DNA of 64,000 nucleotides, from the NCBI GenBank assembly GCA_017398045.1, contig JAFQHI010000025.1, forward strand, positions 1-64,000, in the 5' to 3' direction. Shown here in pieces: positions 1 to 8,650 of this stretch. A program made the translations under genes and the position numbers. The notes under the pieces were generated by a model. The model was not told the origin of the DNA, made no database searches, and saw only the letters and a list, made by a program, of their open reading frames with translations. Each line of letters begins with the position of its first letter. Position 1 is the stretch's first letter. The stretch comes from Alistipes sp. Lineage in GTDB: Bacteria; Bacteroidota; Bacteroidia; Bacteroidales; Rikenellaceae.

Positions 1-85
1 ACAAGAGTTATTTGAGAGTATTGCTACCGCAAACCGCAGAAATTCGCACGATTCCCAAATCGTTACCACGCTCTTTTCAAAATAA
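1..85 (+). CDS. possible 3' end of an upstream gene (partial)
   Basis: From base 2 one frame stays open for 27 codons and ends in TAA at 83-85. The implied tail reads ...ATANRRNSHDSQIVTTLFSK. The sequence turns AT-rich after the stop, which fits a gene end. A second frame is also open here to about base 140, so the reading is not certain. I do not recognise the protein. Confidence 0.3.
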   Translation, partial: QELFESIATANRRNSHDSQIVTTLFSK

Positions 86-166
86 CTTCAAGTGTTTATT
101 CTTCAAACGATTATATCAAATCGATAAAATATTAAAATAAAGAAAACCAATTACACGCCCAATACC

Positions 167-2488
167 ATGAAGAAATTCTCTCGCAGACTGCTGCTCACGT
201 TGCTGGCCTTGGTCGGCATCGTCATGCTCGTCGTTATGTTCGGCATTTCGCCCTTCGCCAAGTACTATATCGAAACACACGGCAAAGAGCTGATTGGTCG
301 TCGCGTGACGGTCGATGAGCTGAAGATTAACCTACTGAACGGTAAGCTCAACATCGGGGATTTCACCCTCTACGAGGCCGATGACACGACCCCCTTTGTC
401 GCCCTCGACCGCTTTTCGACCGATGTGCGGTTGTTGGCTCTCCTGGGGCGCAAAATCAACATCAACTACATCGACCTGGTGCGCCCCGATATCCACATTG
501 CCCAGCAGGGTAGTACGTTCAATTTTGACGACATGGTAGCGCATTTCCGTAACGACACGACCGCTGTCGAAAAGCCTGCGACCGAGAAAAATCCCTGGAT
601 TATCGACATCGACTCCATCACGATTCGCAACGGTCAGATGCTCTACGAGGACCGCCAGGTAGAGGCACAGTGGGACTTTAACAACCTCAACCTCTATATT
701 CCGAGCGTCTATTTCGCAGGAAAGGATACCGACATCGGTATTACGCTCTCGTTTGCCGAGGGTGGTTCGCTCCTCACCTCGTTGGCCTACAACCTCGAAT
801 CGAACGACTTCGATTTGAGCGTCGAGTTGGACAAATTGGCCCTCTCGACCGTTTTGCCCTATTTCCGCCAAACCTTCAACGTCTCGGCCGTGGAGGGTGC
901 ATTGACGGCCGATATGAATCTGACGGGTAATTTGAGCTACATCATGGGCTTCAGCGTAGCCGGCACGGCCGATGTGGAGAACTTCCGCATCCACGATATG
1001 CAACAGCGCGAAGTGATTGCCCTCGAGAAGGGTCACGTAAAGATTGACAGCGTCGATTTTGTCCACAACTCGTTCCACTTCAACCGCCTCGCCTTCGAGG
1101 GGTTGAAGGGTAGCTACGAACTCTTTGCCGACAGCACAAACACCTACACAGGCCTTTGGAAGGCCATCGACGAACGCGGCGAGGAGGCCGATGCAGCCGT
1201 TTCGGTCAAGGTCGATTCGACCGAGCATGACCCCTTGAAACTCTACATCCGCGAGGCCGACCTCAAGCGCAGTTCGTTCTACTATGCCGACCATACGTTG
1301 CACCGTCCGTTTACATATCAGGTGAGCAACATCACGCTCATGAGTCGCAATTTCGACCTCGACGCCATCAACCAGCTCACGGGGCGCGCCACGTTGCAAT
1401 CAACCGGCTCGGCCTCACTTCGTTGGCAGGGTTCGTTCAAAAGCCTTGCAAACCACAACATTACGCTCAACCTTTCGAATGTCGCCATGCAGGACTTCAC
1501 GACCTACTGCGAGGCCTTCACCGCACACCCCATTACGGGTGGTAACCTCACGTTCGAGAGCCAGAACATCATCACCGACTATGAGTTGCGTGGCACAAAC
1601 CACCTCAACACCTACCAATTTGCCGTCGAGAAGAAGCTCAAGGAGATTGACCCCGTCGTGAAACTGCCCCTCAAGCTCGGTGTCTATGTCCTGACCGACA
1701 AGCAAGACCACATCGACCTCGACCTGCCGGTGAAGGGACGCATCGACGACCCGGAATTCTCCTACCGCAAAATCATCTTCAAGGCGTTGGGCAACGTCCT
1801 GCTGAAGGTGGCTACGGCTCCCTTCTCGTTCCTCAAAGGTGGTGGTGACAAGGGTTTTTCGGCCATAGATATTAAAGAGCCGCACAAGGCCTCGTTCAAT
1901 GCCGAGCAATATGCTTCATTTGACAAGATTGCCTCAACCTTGAAGGAGAAACCCGAAATGCGAGTCACCCTCTCGCAACTTATCGACCGCGAGGTGGCCG
2001 AAAAGCAGATGGCCCTCTATTCGCTCAAGGCGGCCTACTACAAGCAGGATTTGGGCGATACGACGATGCGTCTCGAGATGGTCGATTACGACCAAATCAA
2101 CCAAATCAAGAGCAATTCGTCCGAGCTGGCCGCCTTTGCCGATGCAGCGCTTTCGAAGCGCGGTCTTTCGGCCAAGGGACAGAACACCGAAGAGAAGGCC
2201 GTAACGCTCTATGGCGAGCAGGCCAAGAGGCTCGTTTCGCGCCTGGCTGTGATGCGCGACCACGTGCTGAATGATTATATGCTCACCAAACAACAGGTTT
2301 CGCCCGAGCAGTTCCGTATCGCACCTTATGGCAGTGATTCGCTGTCGGCCCCGAAGGGTCGCCACCGTTACGCCATCTCGATGGAGCTGGAAGGCGAACA
2401 AATTGCCCTCGATGCGCCTCAGGAGGAGGCCGTAACGGAAGAGCCGATACCCACGGAAGCCACTGAAGGCCAAACTGTTGAACCTTAA
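167..2488 (+). CDS. DUF748 domain protein (AsmA-like envelope protein)
   Basis: A 773-residue protein with one N-terminal membrane segment (about residues 7-28) and a long beta-rich periplasmic part. The DUF748 signature lies around residues 490-560: a stretch beginning LPLKLGVYVLTDKQDHIDLD, then a DDPEFSYRKIIFKAL-type motif and an ATAPFSFL segment. Family members are AsmA/TamB-related and are thought to work at the cell envelope, possibly in lipid transport; the exact role here is unknown. The C-terminal 200 residues carry an OmpA-like helical stretch and end in an acidic, Pro/Thr/Glu-rich tail. It stands alone, and the next gene has its own promoter. Confidence 0.85.
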   Translation: MKKFSRRLLLTLLALVGIVMLVVMFGISPFAKYYIETHGKELIGRRVTVDELKINLLNGKLNIGDFTLYEADDTTPFVALDRFSTDVRLLALLGRKININYIDLVRPDIHIAQQGSTFNFDDMVAHFRNDTTAVEKPATEKNPWIIDIDSITIRNGQMLYEDRQVEAQWDFNNLNLYIPSVYFAGKDTDIGITLSFAEGGSLLTSLAYNLESNDFDLSVELDKLALSTVLPYFRQTFNVSAVEGALTADMNLTGNLSYIMGFSVAGTADVENFRIHDMQQREVIALEKGHVKIDSVDFVHNSFHFNRLAFEGLKGSYELFADSTNTYTGLWKAIDERGEEADAAVSVKVDSTEHDPLKLYIREADLKRSSFYYADHTLHRPFTYQVSNITLMSRNFDLDAINQLTGRATLQSTGSASLRWQGSFKSLANHNITLNLSNVAMQDFTTYCEAFTAHPITGGNLTFESQNIITDYELRGTNHLNTYQFAVEKKLKEIDPVVKLPLKLGVYVLTDKQDHIDLDLPVKGRIDDPEFSYRKIIFKALGNVLLKVATAPFSFLKGGGDKGFSAIDIKEPHKASFNAEQYASFDKIASTLKEKPEMRVTLSQLIDREVAEKQMALYSLKAAYYKQDLGDTTMRLEMVDYDQINQIKSNSSELAAFADAALSKRGLSAKGQNTEEKAVTLYGEQAKRLVSRLAVMRDHVLNDYMLTKQQVSPEQFRIAPYGSDSLSAPKGRHRYAISMELEGEQIALDAPQEEAVTEEPIPTEATEGQTVEP

Positions 2489-2500
2489 ATAGGGGATAGA

Positions 2501-2532
2501 TTTGGGATTCCGCGACAAATTTCGTATCTTTG
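2501..2532 (+). promoter_or_regulatory. Bacteroidota-type promoter for the GH105 lipoprotein
   Basis: TTTG at 2501-2504, a 20-bp spacer and TATCTTTG at 2525-2532 match the phylum consensus TTTG-N19/21-TAnnTTTG. The start codon is about 38 bp downstream. Confidence 0.75.
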
Positions 2533-2570
2533 TCTAATTCGGAACAATTTACTAACAACAATAAACTACT

Positions 2571-3926
2571 ATGCTGAAACTGAACAGTTTGATTTTGGGT
2601 GCCGTAGCCGTTGCATTGGTCGGCTGCGCCACGCAACCCGAAGAGAAGACCTACGCACAACGGATGGTCGAGTCGCACGGCTTGGGCGATTTCTATTGCA
2701 ACCGCCACTACCAGGACAGCCTCTCTCACACGGGTTGGGACTACGTATCGGGCCTCGTGGCCAATGCTGTTTTGAAGAGCTGGGAGCAGTATCCCGAGAA
2801 GCAGTGCTACTACGATGCCGTGAAGGCCTTTGCCGACTTCTCGCTCAACGAGGATGGCACCTTTATCCGTTCGTTGAAGGGGACCAACGCACTGCGCCCC
2901 TCGAACATCGACGACCTGCCGGCCGGCAACATCTACTTCACGCTCTATCGCACGGAGCTTGCGAAGGGTAACACGGTCGATGCCGAGCGTTACAAGGCAG
3001 CCGCCACGATGATTCGCAACAAACTCAAGTTCGACCACTCGCGCATTGCCGAGGGGTTGCCGGGTGCAGGTGGTTTCTTCCACAAGGCGGTCTATCCCAA
3101 CCAGATGTGGCTGGACGGCCTGTTTATGGGTTCGCCCATCTATGCACAGTGGCAGTACAACTTCGGTGAGGCCGATGCAGCCGACCACGAGGCTTCGTGG
3201 AGCGACATTGCCCACCAATTTAAGACCATCCACCACTATACCTATAATAAAGAGTTGCAGCTCAACTACCATGCTTGGACCGCCACGCCCGAGGATATCA
3301 ATTCGTTCTGGGCGCAGCAGGAGGGCGAGTACAAGGGTTGCAGCCCCGAGTTCTGGGGTCGCGGTATGGGCTGGTACTTCGCCGCTCTGGTCGATGTGCT
3401 GGAGTTTATGCCCAAGGAGCATGCCGATTATGAGGCTGTTGTAAAGATTCTGAACGAAGTTGCAGCCGGTTTGGCTCGTTGGCAGGATGCGGAGTCGGGT
3501 GTTTGGTATCAGCTCTTGCAACACGACGCTACGATGACGGCCGACGGCAAGGGTGACACGGTGGAGGGTGAGACCTTCAACGTAGGCGAGCAGCCCAACT
3601 ACCTGGAGGCTTCGGCTTCGTGCATCTTCACCTATGCCTACCTGAAGGGTATCCGCCTCGGTCTGCTGGATGCCGCGACCTACACCCCTGTAGCCGAGAA
3701 GGCCTACGCTGGTTGCGTCAAGGAGTTCATCCGTGAGCAGGAGGATGGCACGATTGATATCGTCCAGAGCTGCGCTTCGGCCGGCCTCGGCCCCGCCAAA
3801 GACCATTCGCGCACGGGTACCATCAACTACTACCTGGCCGGTAAGGATGTGGGTCTGGCTCAAAACGAAGGCAAGGCCGTCGGTACCTTTATCCTCGCCT
3901 CGCTGGAGTGGGAGCGGAGAAACTAA
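2571..3926 (+). CDS. GH88/GH105-type unsaturated glucuronyl hydrolase, lipoprotein
   Basis: A 451-residue SPII lipoprotein (lipobox ALVGC, Cys19) with the six-hairpin (alpha/alpha)6 barrel signature of GH88/GH105. The motif QMWLDGLFMGSPIYAQW holds Asp182, matching the catalytic Asp after WL in this family. Conserved blocks WGRGMGWY (about residues 262-269) and NYLEASASCIFTYA (about 343-356) are present. The family removes the 4,5-unsaturated uronic acid left by pectate or rhamnogalacturonan lyases. It sits about 40 kb from the pectin cluster that carries the second GH105 enzyme, has its own consensus promoter and is followed by its own terminator. Exact substrate is inferred. Confidence 0.85.
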   Translation: MLKLNSLILGAVAVALVGCATQPEEKTYAQRMVESHGLGDFYCNRHYQDSLSHTGWDYVSGLVANAVLKSWEQYPEKQCYYDAVKAFADFSLNEDGTFIRSLKGTNALRPSNIDDLPAGNIYFTLYRTELAKGNTVDAERYKAAATMIRNKLKFDHSRIAEGLPGAGGFFHKAVYPNQMWLDGLFMGSPIYAQWQYNFGEADAADHEASWSDIAHQFKTIHHYTYNKELQLNYHAWTATPEDINSFWAQQEGEYKGCSPEFWGRGMGWYFAALVDVLEFMPKEHADYEAVVKILNEVAAGLARWQDAESGVWYQLLQHDATMTADGKGDTVEGETFNVGEQPNYLEASASCIFTYAYLKGIRLGLLDAATYTPVAEKAYAGCVKEFIREQEDGTIDIVQSCASAGLGPAKDHSRTGTINYYLAGKDVGLAQNEGKAVGTFILASLEWERRN

Positions 3927-3996
3927 GAATTGAAAATTTAGAATTTAGAATTTAGAATTAAAAATTCAAGATTCAAGATTTAGCATTCAAAATTAA
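3926..3996 (+). repeat. AATTTAGAATT-type intergenic repeat (class 1)
   Basis: Tandem near-copies of AATTTAGAATT directly follow the GH105 stop codon. An oppositely oriented copy lies at about 4106-4132 after the convergent phosphomutase gene. The same class recurs at about 7598-7631, 8903-8920, 19116-19144, 50648-50690, 56493-56535 and 60790-60818. Confidence 0.6.
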
Positions 3997-3998
3997 AA

Positions 3999-4027
3999 GC
4001 GAGAAGGGGAGACCTTTCTCGCTTTTT
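3999..4027 (+). terminator. terminator after the GH105 gene
   Basis: The hairpin GCGAGAAGG/CCTTTCTCGC (one bulge) is followed by TTTTTT. Confidence 0.75.
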
Positions 4028-4070
4028 TCGCCCTTACCGCCCTTATCGCCTTTTCCGCCTCAATCACACA

Positions 4071-4102
4071 AAAAGGGGTCGTGGCAAGCCACAACCCCTT
4101 TT
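4071..4102. terminator. bidirectional terminator between convergent genes
   Basis: Arms AAAAGGGGTCGTGGC and GCCACAACCCCTTTT form a near-perfect stem with A/T runs on both sides. It lies just beyond the stop of the minus-strand phosphomutase. Confidence 0.75.
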
Positions 4103-4132
4103 CATTATGAATTCTAAATTTTGAATGCTACA

Positions 4133-5875
4133 TTAATTCAACTTCAGGTCCTCCTTGATAGCCTCAATCTTGCCATCGAGCTGTGCCAATACGGCATCAA
4201 ACTCATTCACCGAAGCCAGCGGAGCCTTCACACCGAAGTAGAACTTAATCTTCGGCTCCGTACCCGAGGGACGCACCGAAACAATCGTTCCATCCTCCGT
4301 AAACCACTGAAGCACGTTGCTCTTATCCTCCTCGATGGGGGTCACGGCACCCGTAACCACGTCGAGCGTCTCGCTCTTCAGGTAGTCGTTAATCTTAACC
4401 ACCTTCGAGCCAACAATCGTCTTGGGCGGATTCTCGCGGAAATCAACCATCATCTTCTGAATCAGCTCGGCACCCTCCTTGCCCTTGCGGACAACCGAAA
4501 CGAGGCCCTCACGATACAGACCATACTGTACGTACAGCTCCTGCAACCACTCATAGAGGGTCTGGCCCTTCGTCTCCAACGCCCAAGCAGCAGCCTCGGC
4601 AGCCAGCGAGCAGGCCGAAACAGCATCCTTATCGCGCACGAAGTCACCGGCCAGGTAACCGAACGACTCCTCACCGCCACCGATGTAGGTTGCGATGCCC
4701 TCGTTGTTGCGGATGATGCGGGCGATATACTTAAAGCCCGTGAGGCAGTCGTAGCACTTTACGCCAAAGTGAGCAGCCACGGCATTGGCCATCTGCGAGG
4801 TCACAATCGTCTTTACGACAAACTGCTTGCCGTCGAGCTTACCCAGCTCGGCCCAGCGCGTGAGCTGATAGCTCATAATGAGCGCGAGGGTCTGGTTACC
4901 GTTCAACAGCACATACTCGCCCTGCTTGTTGCGCAAAGCCACACCCAGACGGTCCGAATCGGGGTCGGTAGCCAGCACGAGGTCGGCACCCTCCTTGGCG
5001 GCCAGCTCAATGGCCTTCATCATCGTCTTACGCTCCTCGGGGTTGGGCGAATCTACGGTCGGGAAGTTACCATCGACGATGGCCTGCTCGGCAACGACCG
5101 AAACATTCTCGAAACCGAAGTTCTTCAGCGAGGCGGGAACAAGCTTCACACCCGAACCGTGAATCGGCGTATAGACAATCTTCATATCCTTATGCGCCAG
5201 CACGCACTCGCGCGAGAGCTGGAGCGTCAGAATCTTATTCAGATAAATCTGGTCGAACTCATCGCCCAGGATGGTGATATTCTCGGGGTTCTTGCCCGTG
5301 AGAATCTGGTTCACATCGGTAATCTTGGCCACCTCCTCGATGATGTTCTTATCGTGCGGAGCCGTCACCTGCGAACCATCCGTCCAGTAGGCCTTGTAGC
5401 CGTTATACTCCTTCGGGTTGTGCGATGCGGTTACCACAACGCCCGAGTGACATTTCAGCTCGCGAATGGCGAAGCTCAACTCGGGGGTGGGGCGGAGGGC
5501 ATCGAAGAGGAATACCGTGAAACCGTTCGATGCAAAGATATCGGCCACATGCTCCGAGAACTTACGCGAGTTGTTGCGGCTATCGTGACCAATCGCCACG
5601 CGAATCTGCTCACCTTCGAAGTTCTTCTTCAGGTAGTTGGCCAAGCCCTGCGTAGCCATACCTACCGTATAGACATTCATGCGGTTCGAGCCTACGCCCA
5701 TGATACCGCGCAGACCACCCGTACCAAATTCGAGGTCCTTGTAGAAGCTCTCAACAAGCTCTTTCGGGTCGTTCTCAATCAAATACTTCACCTGTGCCTT
5801 CGTCTCGGCGTCGTAGTTGCCATCCAGCCACTGCTGGGCCTTCGCCAGAATTTGGGGGTCCATTTCGTTTGCCAT
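4133..5875 (-). CDS. phospho-sugar mutase (phosphoglucomutase/phosphomannomutase family)
   Basis: An alpha-D-phosphohexomutase of 580 residues when started at ATG 5875; an in-frame upstream ATG at 5914 would add 13 unlikely residues. It interconverts hexose-1-phosphate and hexose-6-phosphate through a phosphoserine. The active-site loop VVTASHNPKEYNGYK (Ser151) is intact. The metal-binding DPDSDR motif (about residues 297-302), the sugar-binding GGEESFGY loop and the phosphate-binding RPSGTEPKIKFY segment near the C-terminus are also intact. Length suits the long PGM2-type branch. It is a single gene with a consensus promoter and is divergent from dnaA. Confidence 0.9.
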   Translation of the reverse strand: MANEMDPQILAKAQQWLDGNYDAETKAQVKYLIENDPKELVESFYKDLEFGTGGLRGIMGVGSNRMNVYTVGMATQGLANYLKKNFEGEQIRVAIGHDSRNNSRKFSEHVADIFASNGFTVFLFDALRPTPELSFAIRELKCHSGVVVTASHNPKEYNGYKAYWTDGSQVTAPHDKNIIEEVAKITDVNQILTGKNPENITILGDEFDQIYLNKILTLQLSRECVLAHKDMKIVYTPIHGSGVKLVPASLKNFGFENVSVVAEQAIVDGNFPTVDSPNPEERKTMMKAIELAAKEGADLVLATDPDSDRLGVALRNKQGEYVLLNGNQTLALIMSYQLTRWAELGKLDGKQFVVKTIVTSQMANAVAAHFGVKCYDCLTGFKYIARIIRNNEGIATYIGGGEESFGYLAGDFVRDKDAVSACSLAAEAAAWALETKGQTLYEWLQELYVQYGLYREGLVSVVRKGKEGAELIQKMMVDFRENPPKTIVGSKVVKINDYLKSETLDVVTGAVTPIEEDKSNVLQWFTEDGTIVSVRPSGTEPKIKFYFGVKAPLASVNEFDAVLAQLDGKIEAIKEDLKLN

Positions 5876-5931
5876 AGAGTTATAAGTTTTATTTATAGTT
5901 AAAAAATCTCTCAAGACTTAATTTCTATATG

Positions 5932-5962
5932 CAAATATAAGCAAATTTATTTGAATATTCAA
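5932..5962 (-). promoter_or_regulatory. promoter for the phospho-sugar mutase
   Basis: On the minus strand TTG (5962-5960), a 20-bp spacer and TATATTTG (5939-5932) match the Bacteroidota consensus. The leader to the ATG at 5875 is about 50 nt. Confidence 0.7.
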
Positions 5963-6038
5963 TATCAGCGACTTAAAAATTACGCGCAAAAAAAAGGTTG
6001 TTTTTCTATATATAAAAAAAGATATTTTGCAAGCGTTT

Positions 6039-6074
6039 TTTGAGAATCTTTTTGCAAATTTATTCACAACTTTG
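6039..6074 (+). promoter_or_regulatory. dnaA promoter region with a DnaA box
   Basis: TTTG at 6039-6042 and CAACTTTG at 6067-6074 form a weak phylum-type promoter. TTATTCACA at 6060-6068 matches the R-box consensus TTATNCACA and overlaps the promoter. That position fits autoregulation of dnaA. Confidence 0.5.
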
Positions 6075-6114
6075 CAGTACGAAAAACGAACAAAAATCGT
6101 CATTCCCCGAACCA

Positions 6115-7521
6115 ATGTTAAGTAACGTGCAGTCATACAGTGACATGTGGCAAACATGCCTGGACCGAATCAAAGCTCAGACCTCCGCCGAGGAGTTTGA
6201 GAAGTGGTTCCGCCCGATTGTACCCATCGCATTTGATGGCACGAAGCTGCGCCTGCGCGTTCCCAACGAGAGCTACATCAACCAAATCGAGAAGAACTAC
6301 CTTTCGCTCCTGTTGCCGATTATCATGCAGTGCTACGGTCAGCAGACCCAGCTCTTCTACTCGGTGCCGCGCCTGGGTGCAAACAACCCCTCGCCGACGG
6401 ACAACGCCGACCCGATGACCCGCTTCACCAATCCGAGCGATACAAAGGTACTAAATCCATTTGCAATTCCGGGCATTCCGCGCCGATTAAATATCGACCC
6501 GCAGCTCAGTCCCGGTCTTACGTTTGATACCTTCATCGAGGGTGAGTGCAATCGTCTGGCCCGTTCGGCGGGTATGTCGGTGGCCGTATCGCCCGGCAAC
6601 AACCCCTTCAACCCCTTATATATATATGGTGATTCGGGGTTGGGCAAAACGCACATCGTACAGGCCATCGGCCACGAGGTGCGCCAACGCCATCCGGAGC
6701 TATACGTGCTGTATGTCTCGATGAACAAATTCCAGGCCCAGTTCCAAACCGCCTACAAGCGCGGCGAGATTACCGATTTCATCCACTTCTATCAGATGAT
6801 TGATGTGCTGATTATCGACGATATCCAGGAGCTGACCGGAAAACCGGGTACCCAGAACGCCTTCTTCAACATCTTCAACCACCTCCAGCTGGCCGGCAAG
6901 CAGCTCATCCTCACGTCGGATAAGCCGCCCGTAGAGCTGAAGGATATCGAGCAACGCCTGCTCACCCGCTTCAAGTGGGGCCTCTCGGCACAGGTGCAGA
7001 CGCCCGATTACGAGACGAAGCTCAAGATTATCCGCGCCAAGGCCGAAAAGCTCGGTGCGCAGATTTCGGAGGAGGTTGTAGGCTATTTGGCCGACAACAT
7101 CTCGGCCAACGTGCGCGAGATTGAGGGTGCTTTATCCTCGCTCGTGGCCAACGCTTCGTTCCTCGGTCGCAAGATTACCACCTCGTTGGCGAAGGAGATT
7201 TTGAAGGTCTATGTCAAGCTCTACCAAAAGGAGATTACCATCGACCACATCATCAAGACCGTCTGCGACCACCTCTCGATTGATTTCGACCGCTTCAACT
7301 CAACCGAGCGCACGCGCGAGATTGCCCAGGCACGCCAGATTGCGATGTACCTCTCGAAGCAGCACACGAAGGCTCCGCTGACAACCATCGGTGCCTCGAT
7401 TGGCGGTCGCAACCACGCCACGGTACTCCACTCGTGCAAGGCCGTATCGAACCTCATCGAGACCGACAAGCAGTTCCGCCGCACGGTCGAGGAGATTGAA
7501 AAGAAAATCCTGGCCCAATAA
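6115..7521 (+). CDS. dnaA: chromosomal replication initiator protein DnaA
   Basis: A 468-residue protein when started at ATG 6115 (MLSNVQSYSDMW); the open frame begins 25 codons earlier, but that stretch is AT-rich promoter DNA. DnaA binds oriC, unwinds it and loads DnaB helicase. Domain I (about 1-85), a linker, the AAA+ ATPase with Walker A GDSGLGKT (172-179) and Walker B LIIDDIQ, and the domain IV helix-turn-helix with the family signature (IGASIGGRNHATVLHS) are all complete. No dnaN or other origin genes adjoin it, so the origin cannot be placed from synteny. A strong terminator follows. Confidence 0.97.
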   Translation: MLSNVQSYSDMWQTCLDRIKAQTSAEEFEKWFRPIVPIAFDGTKLRLRVPNESYINQIEKNYLSLLLPIIMQCYGQQTQLFYSVPRLGANNPSPTDNADPMTRFTNPSDTKVLNPFAIPGIPRRLNIDPQLSPGLTFDTFIEGECNRLARSAGMSVAVSPGNNPFNPLYIYGDSGLGKTHIVQAIGHEVRQRHPELYVLYVSMNKFQAQFQTAYKRGEITDFIHFYQMIDVLIIDDIQELTGKPGTQNAFFNIFNHLQLAGKQLILTSDKPPVELKDIEQRLLTRFKWGLSAQVQTPDYETKLKIIRAKAEKLGAQISEEVVGYLADNISANVREIEGALSSLVANASFLGRKITTSLAKEILKVYVKLYQKEITIDHIIKTVCDHLSIDFDRFNSTERTREIAQARQIAMYLSKQHTKAPLTTIGASIGGRNHATVLHSCKAVSNLIETDKQFRRTVEEIEKKILAQ

Positions 7522-7550
7522 GCACACAAGCACAACTCTTAAAGAGGATA

Positions 7551-7577
7551 AAGGCGAAGAGTTTCTTCGCCTTTTTT
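7551..7577 (+). terminator. dnaA terminator
   Basis: AAGGCGAAGA/TCTTCGCCTT is a perfect 10-bp stem with a 3-base loop, followed by a T run. Confidence 0.85.
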
Positions 7578-7600
7578 ATTGATTCTTTTCAAGGGCTAAT

Positions 7601-7631
7601 TTTGAATTCTAAATTTTGAATTCTAAATTTG
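7601..7631 (+). promoter_or_regulatory. promoter for the WYL regulator, formed by repeat DNA
   Basis: TTTG (7601-7604), a 19-bp spacer and TAAATTTG (7624-7631) fit the consensus exactly. The promoter is made entirely of the AATTCTAAATTTTG repeat. The ATG is 5 bp past the -7 box, so the mRNA would be leaderless or nearly so. Confidence 0.6.
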
Positions 7632-7635
7632 TACT

Positions 7636-8535
7636 ATGGATCAGCCCAAAATCGAACGCCTGCTTCGTCTGATGAAGCTCCTGACGGCCAACACGACCTA
7701 CACGGTCGATGAGTTGGCCGAGCGACTCTCCATGTCGCGTCGCACCATCTATCGCTACATTGACACCTTCCGCGAGGCCGGCTTCGTGATTAAAAAATCG
7801 GGCGACTGCATCCGCCTCGACAAAGCATCGCCCCATTTCAAGGATATCTCCCAGCTGGTCCACTTCACGGAGGAGGAGGCCGTCATTCTCAAATCGGCCA
7901 TCGAGTCGATCGACGACACGAACCTCCTGAAGCAGAACCTCAAACGCAAGCTCTATGCAGTCTATGACAATAAGACGCTGGCCGACACGGTTGTCAAGGG
8001 CAAGAACGCGCCCAACATCCGCAACCTGATTGAGGCCATCGAGGAGGAGCGGCAGGTGATTCTGCACGGCTACCAATCGGCTCACGGCTCGGCCGTGCGC
8101 GACCGTAGGGTAGAGCCGTTTGCCTTCACGACCAACTACGTGCAGGTGTGGTGCTACGACACCGAGGATGGCCGCTGCAAACTCTTCAAATCCTCGCGCA
8201 TCGGCTCCGTGGAGCTGACCGACACCGCCTGGGAACACAAAGCCGACCACCGCGAAGGATTCATCGACATCTTCCGTCTGCACGGAGGCGAACAACGCGC
8301 ACGTGTCAAATTGGAGCTTGGTATGTTGGCCTACAACCTCCTCGTCGAGGAGTATCCGCTCGCCGAGCGCGACCTGAAACCCATAGGCGACGGTCGCTAT
8401 CTGCTCGACACGGAGGTCGCCGGCATGGCCGGTGTAGGACGCTTTGTGGTGGGTCTGCTCGACGATATCCGCATCATCGACAGCCCCGAATTGAAGGCCT
8501 ACCTCAAGGAGTACATGGCAAAAAACGCCCTGTAA
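7636..8535 (+). CDS. HTH/WYL-domain transcriptional regulator
   Basis: A 299-residue protein. Residues 5-58 form a DeoR-like HTH_11 domain (VDELAERLSMSRRTIYRYID). Residues of about 135-205 form a WYL-type ligand-sensing domain, and the C-terminal 75 residues form the WCX extension. WYL regulators sense small molecules or nucleic-acid ligands and usually control nearby genes. It runs in the same direction as a zinc-ribbon gene whose upstream region holds a perfect palindrome at 8571-8595, a plausible operator. No other target is evident; ligand unknown. Confidence 0.88.
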   Translation: MDQPKIERLLRLMKLLTANTTYTVDELAERLSMSRRTIYRYIDTFREAGFVIKKSGDCIRLDKASPHFKDISQLVHFTEEEAVILKSAIESIDDTNLLKQNLKRKLYAVYDNKTLADTVVKGKNAPNIRNLIEAIEEERQVILHGYQSAHGSAVRDRRVEPFAFTTNYVQVWCYDTEDGRCKLFKSSRIGSVELTDTAWEHKADHREGFIDIFRLHGGEQRARVKLELGMLAYNLLVEEYPLAERDLKPIGDGRYLLDTEVAGMAGVGRFVVGLLDDIRIIDSPELKAYLKEYMAKNAL

Positions 8536-8570
8536 GCAAAAAAAATCGCAAAAAAATCTCACTTTTTTCG

Positions 8571-8595
8571 TTCTGTGTCAAAACCTGACACAGAA
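8571..8595. promoter_or_regulatory. 25-bp perfect palindrome, candidate operator
   Basis: TTCTGTGTCA (8571-8580), spacer AAACC, TGACACAGAA (8586-8595). It lies between the WYL regulator gene and the zinc-ribbon gene, just upstream of a weak -7 box TTCCTTTG. There is no T run after it, so a terminator is less likely than a protein site. Confidence 0.5.
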
Positions 8596-8650
8596 CCGCC
8601 GTTCCTTTGCATCGTAAACAACAGGTTAAACCACTTAAAACTTTGCAAAA

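Noticed and set aside
4121-5902. A 593-codon open frame on the plus strand opposite the phospho-sugar mutase
   Set aside because: It is antisense to a complete gene with all catalytic motifs, has no domain-like features and arises from the codon bias of this GC-rich genome. Several similar long antisense frames (for example opposite dnaG, uxaA, uxaC and the hexuronate carrier gene) were dropped for the same reason.
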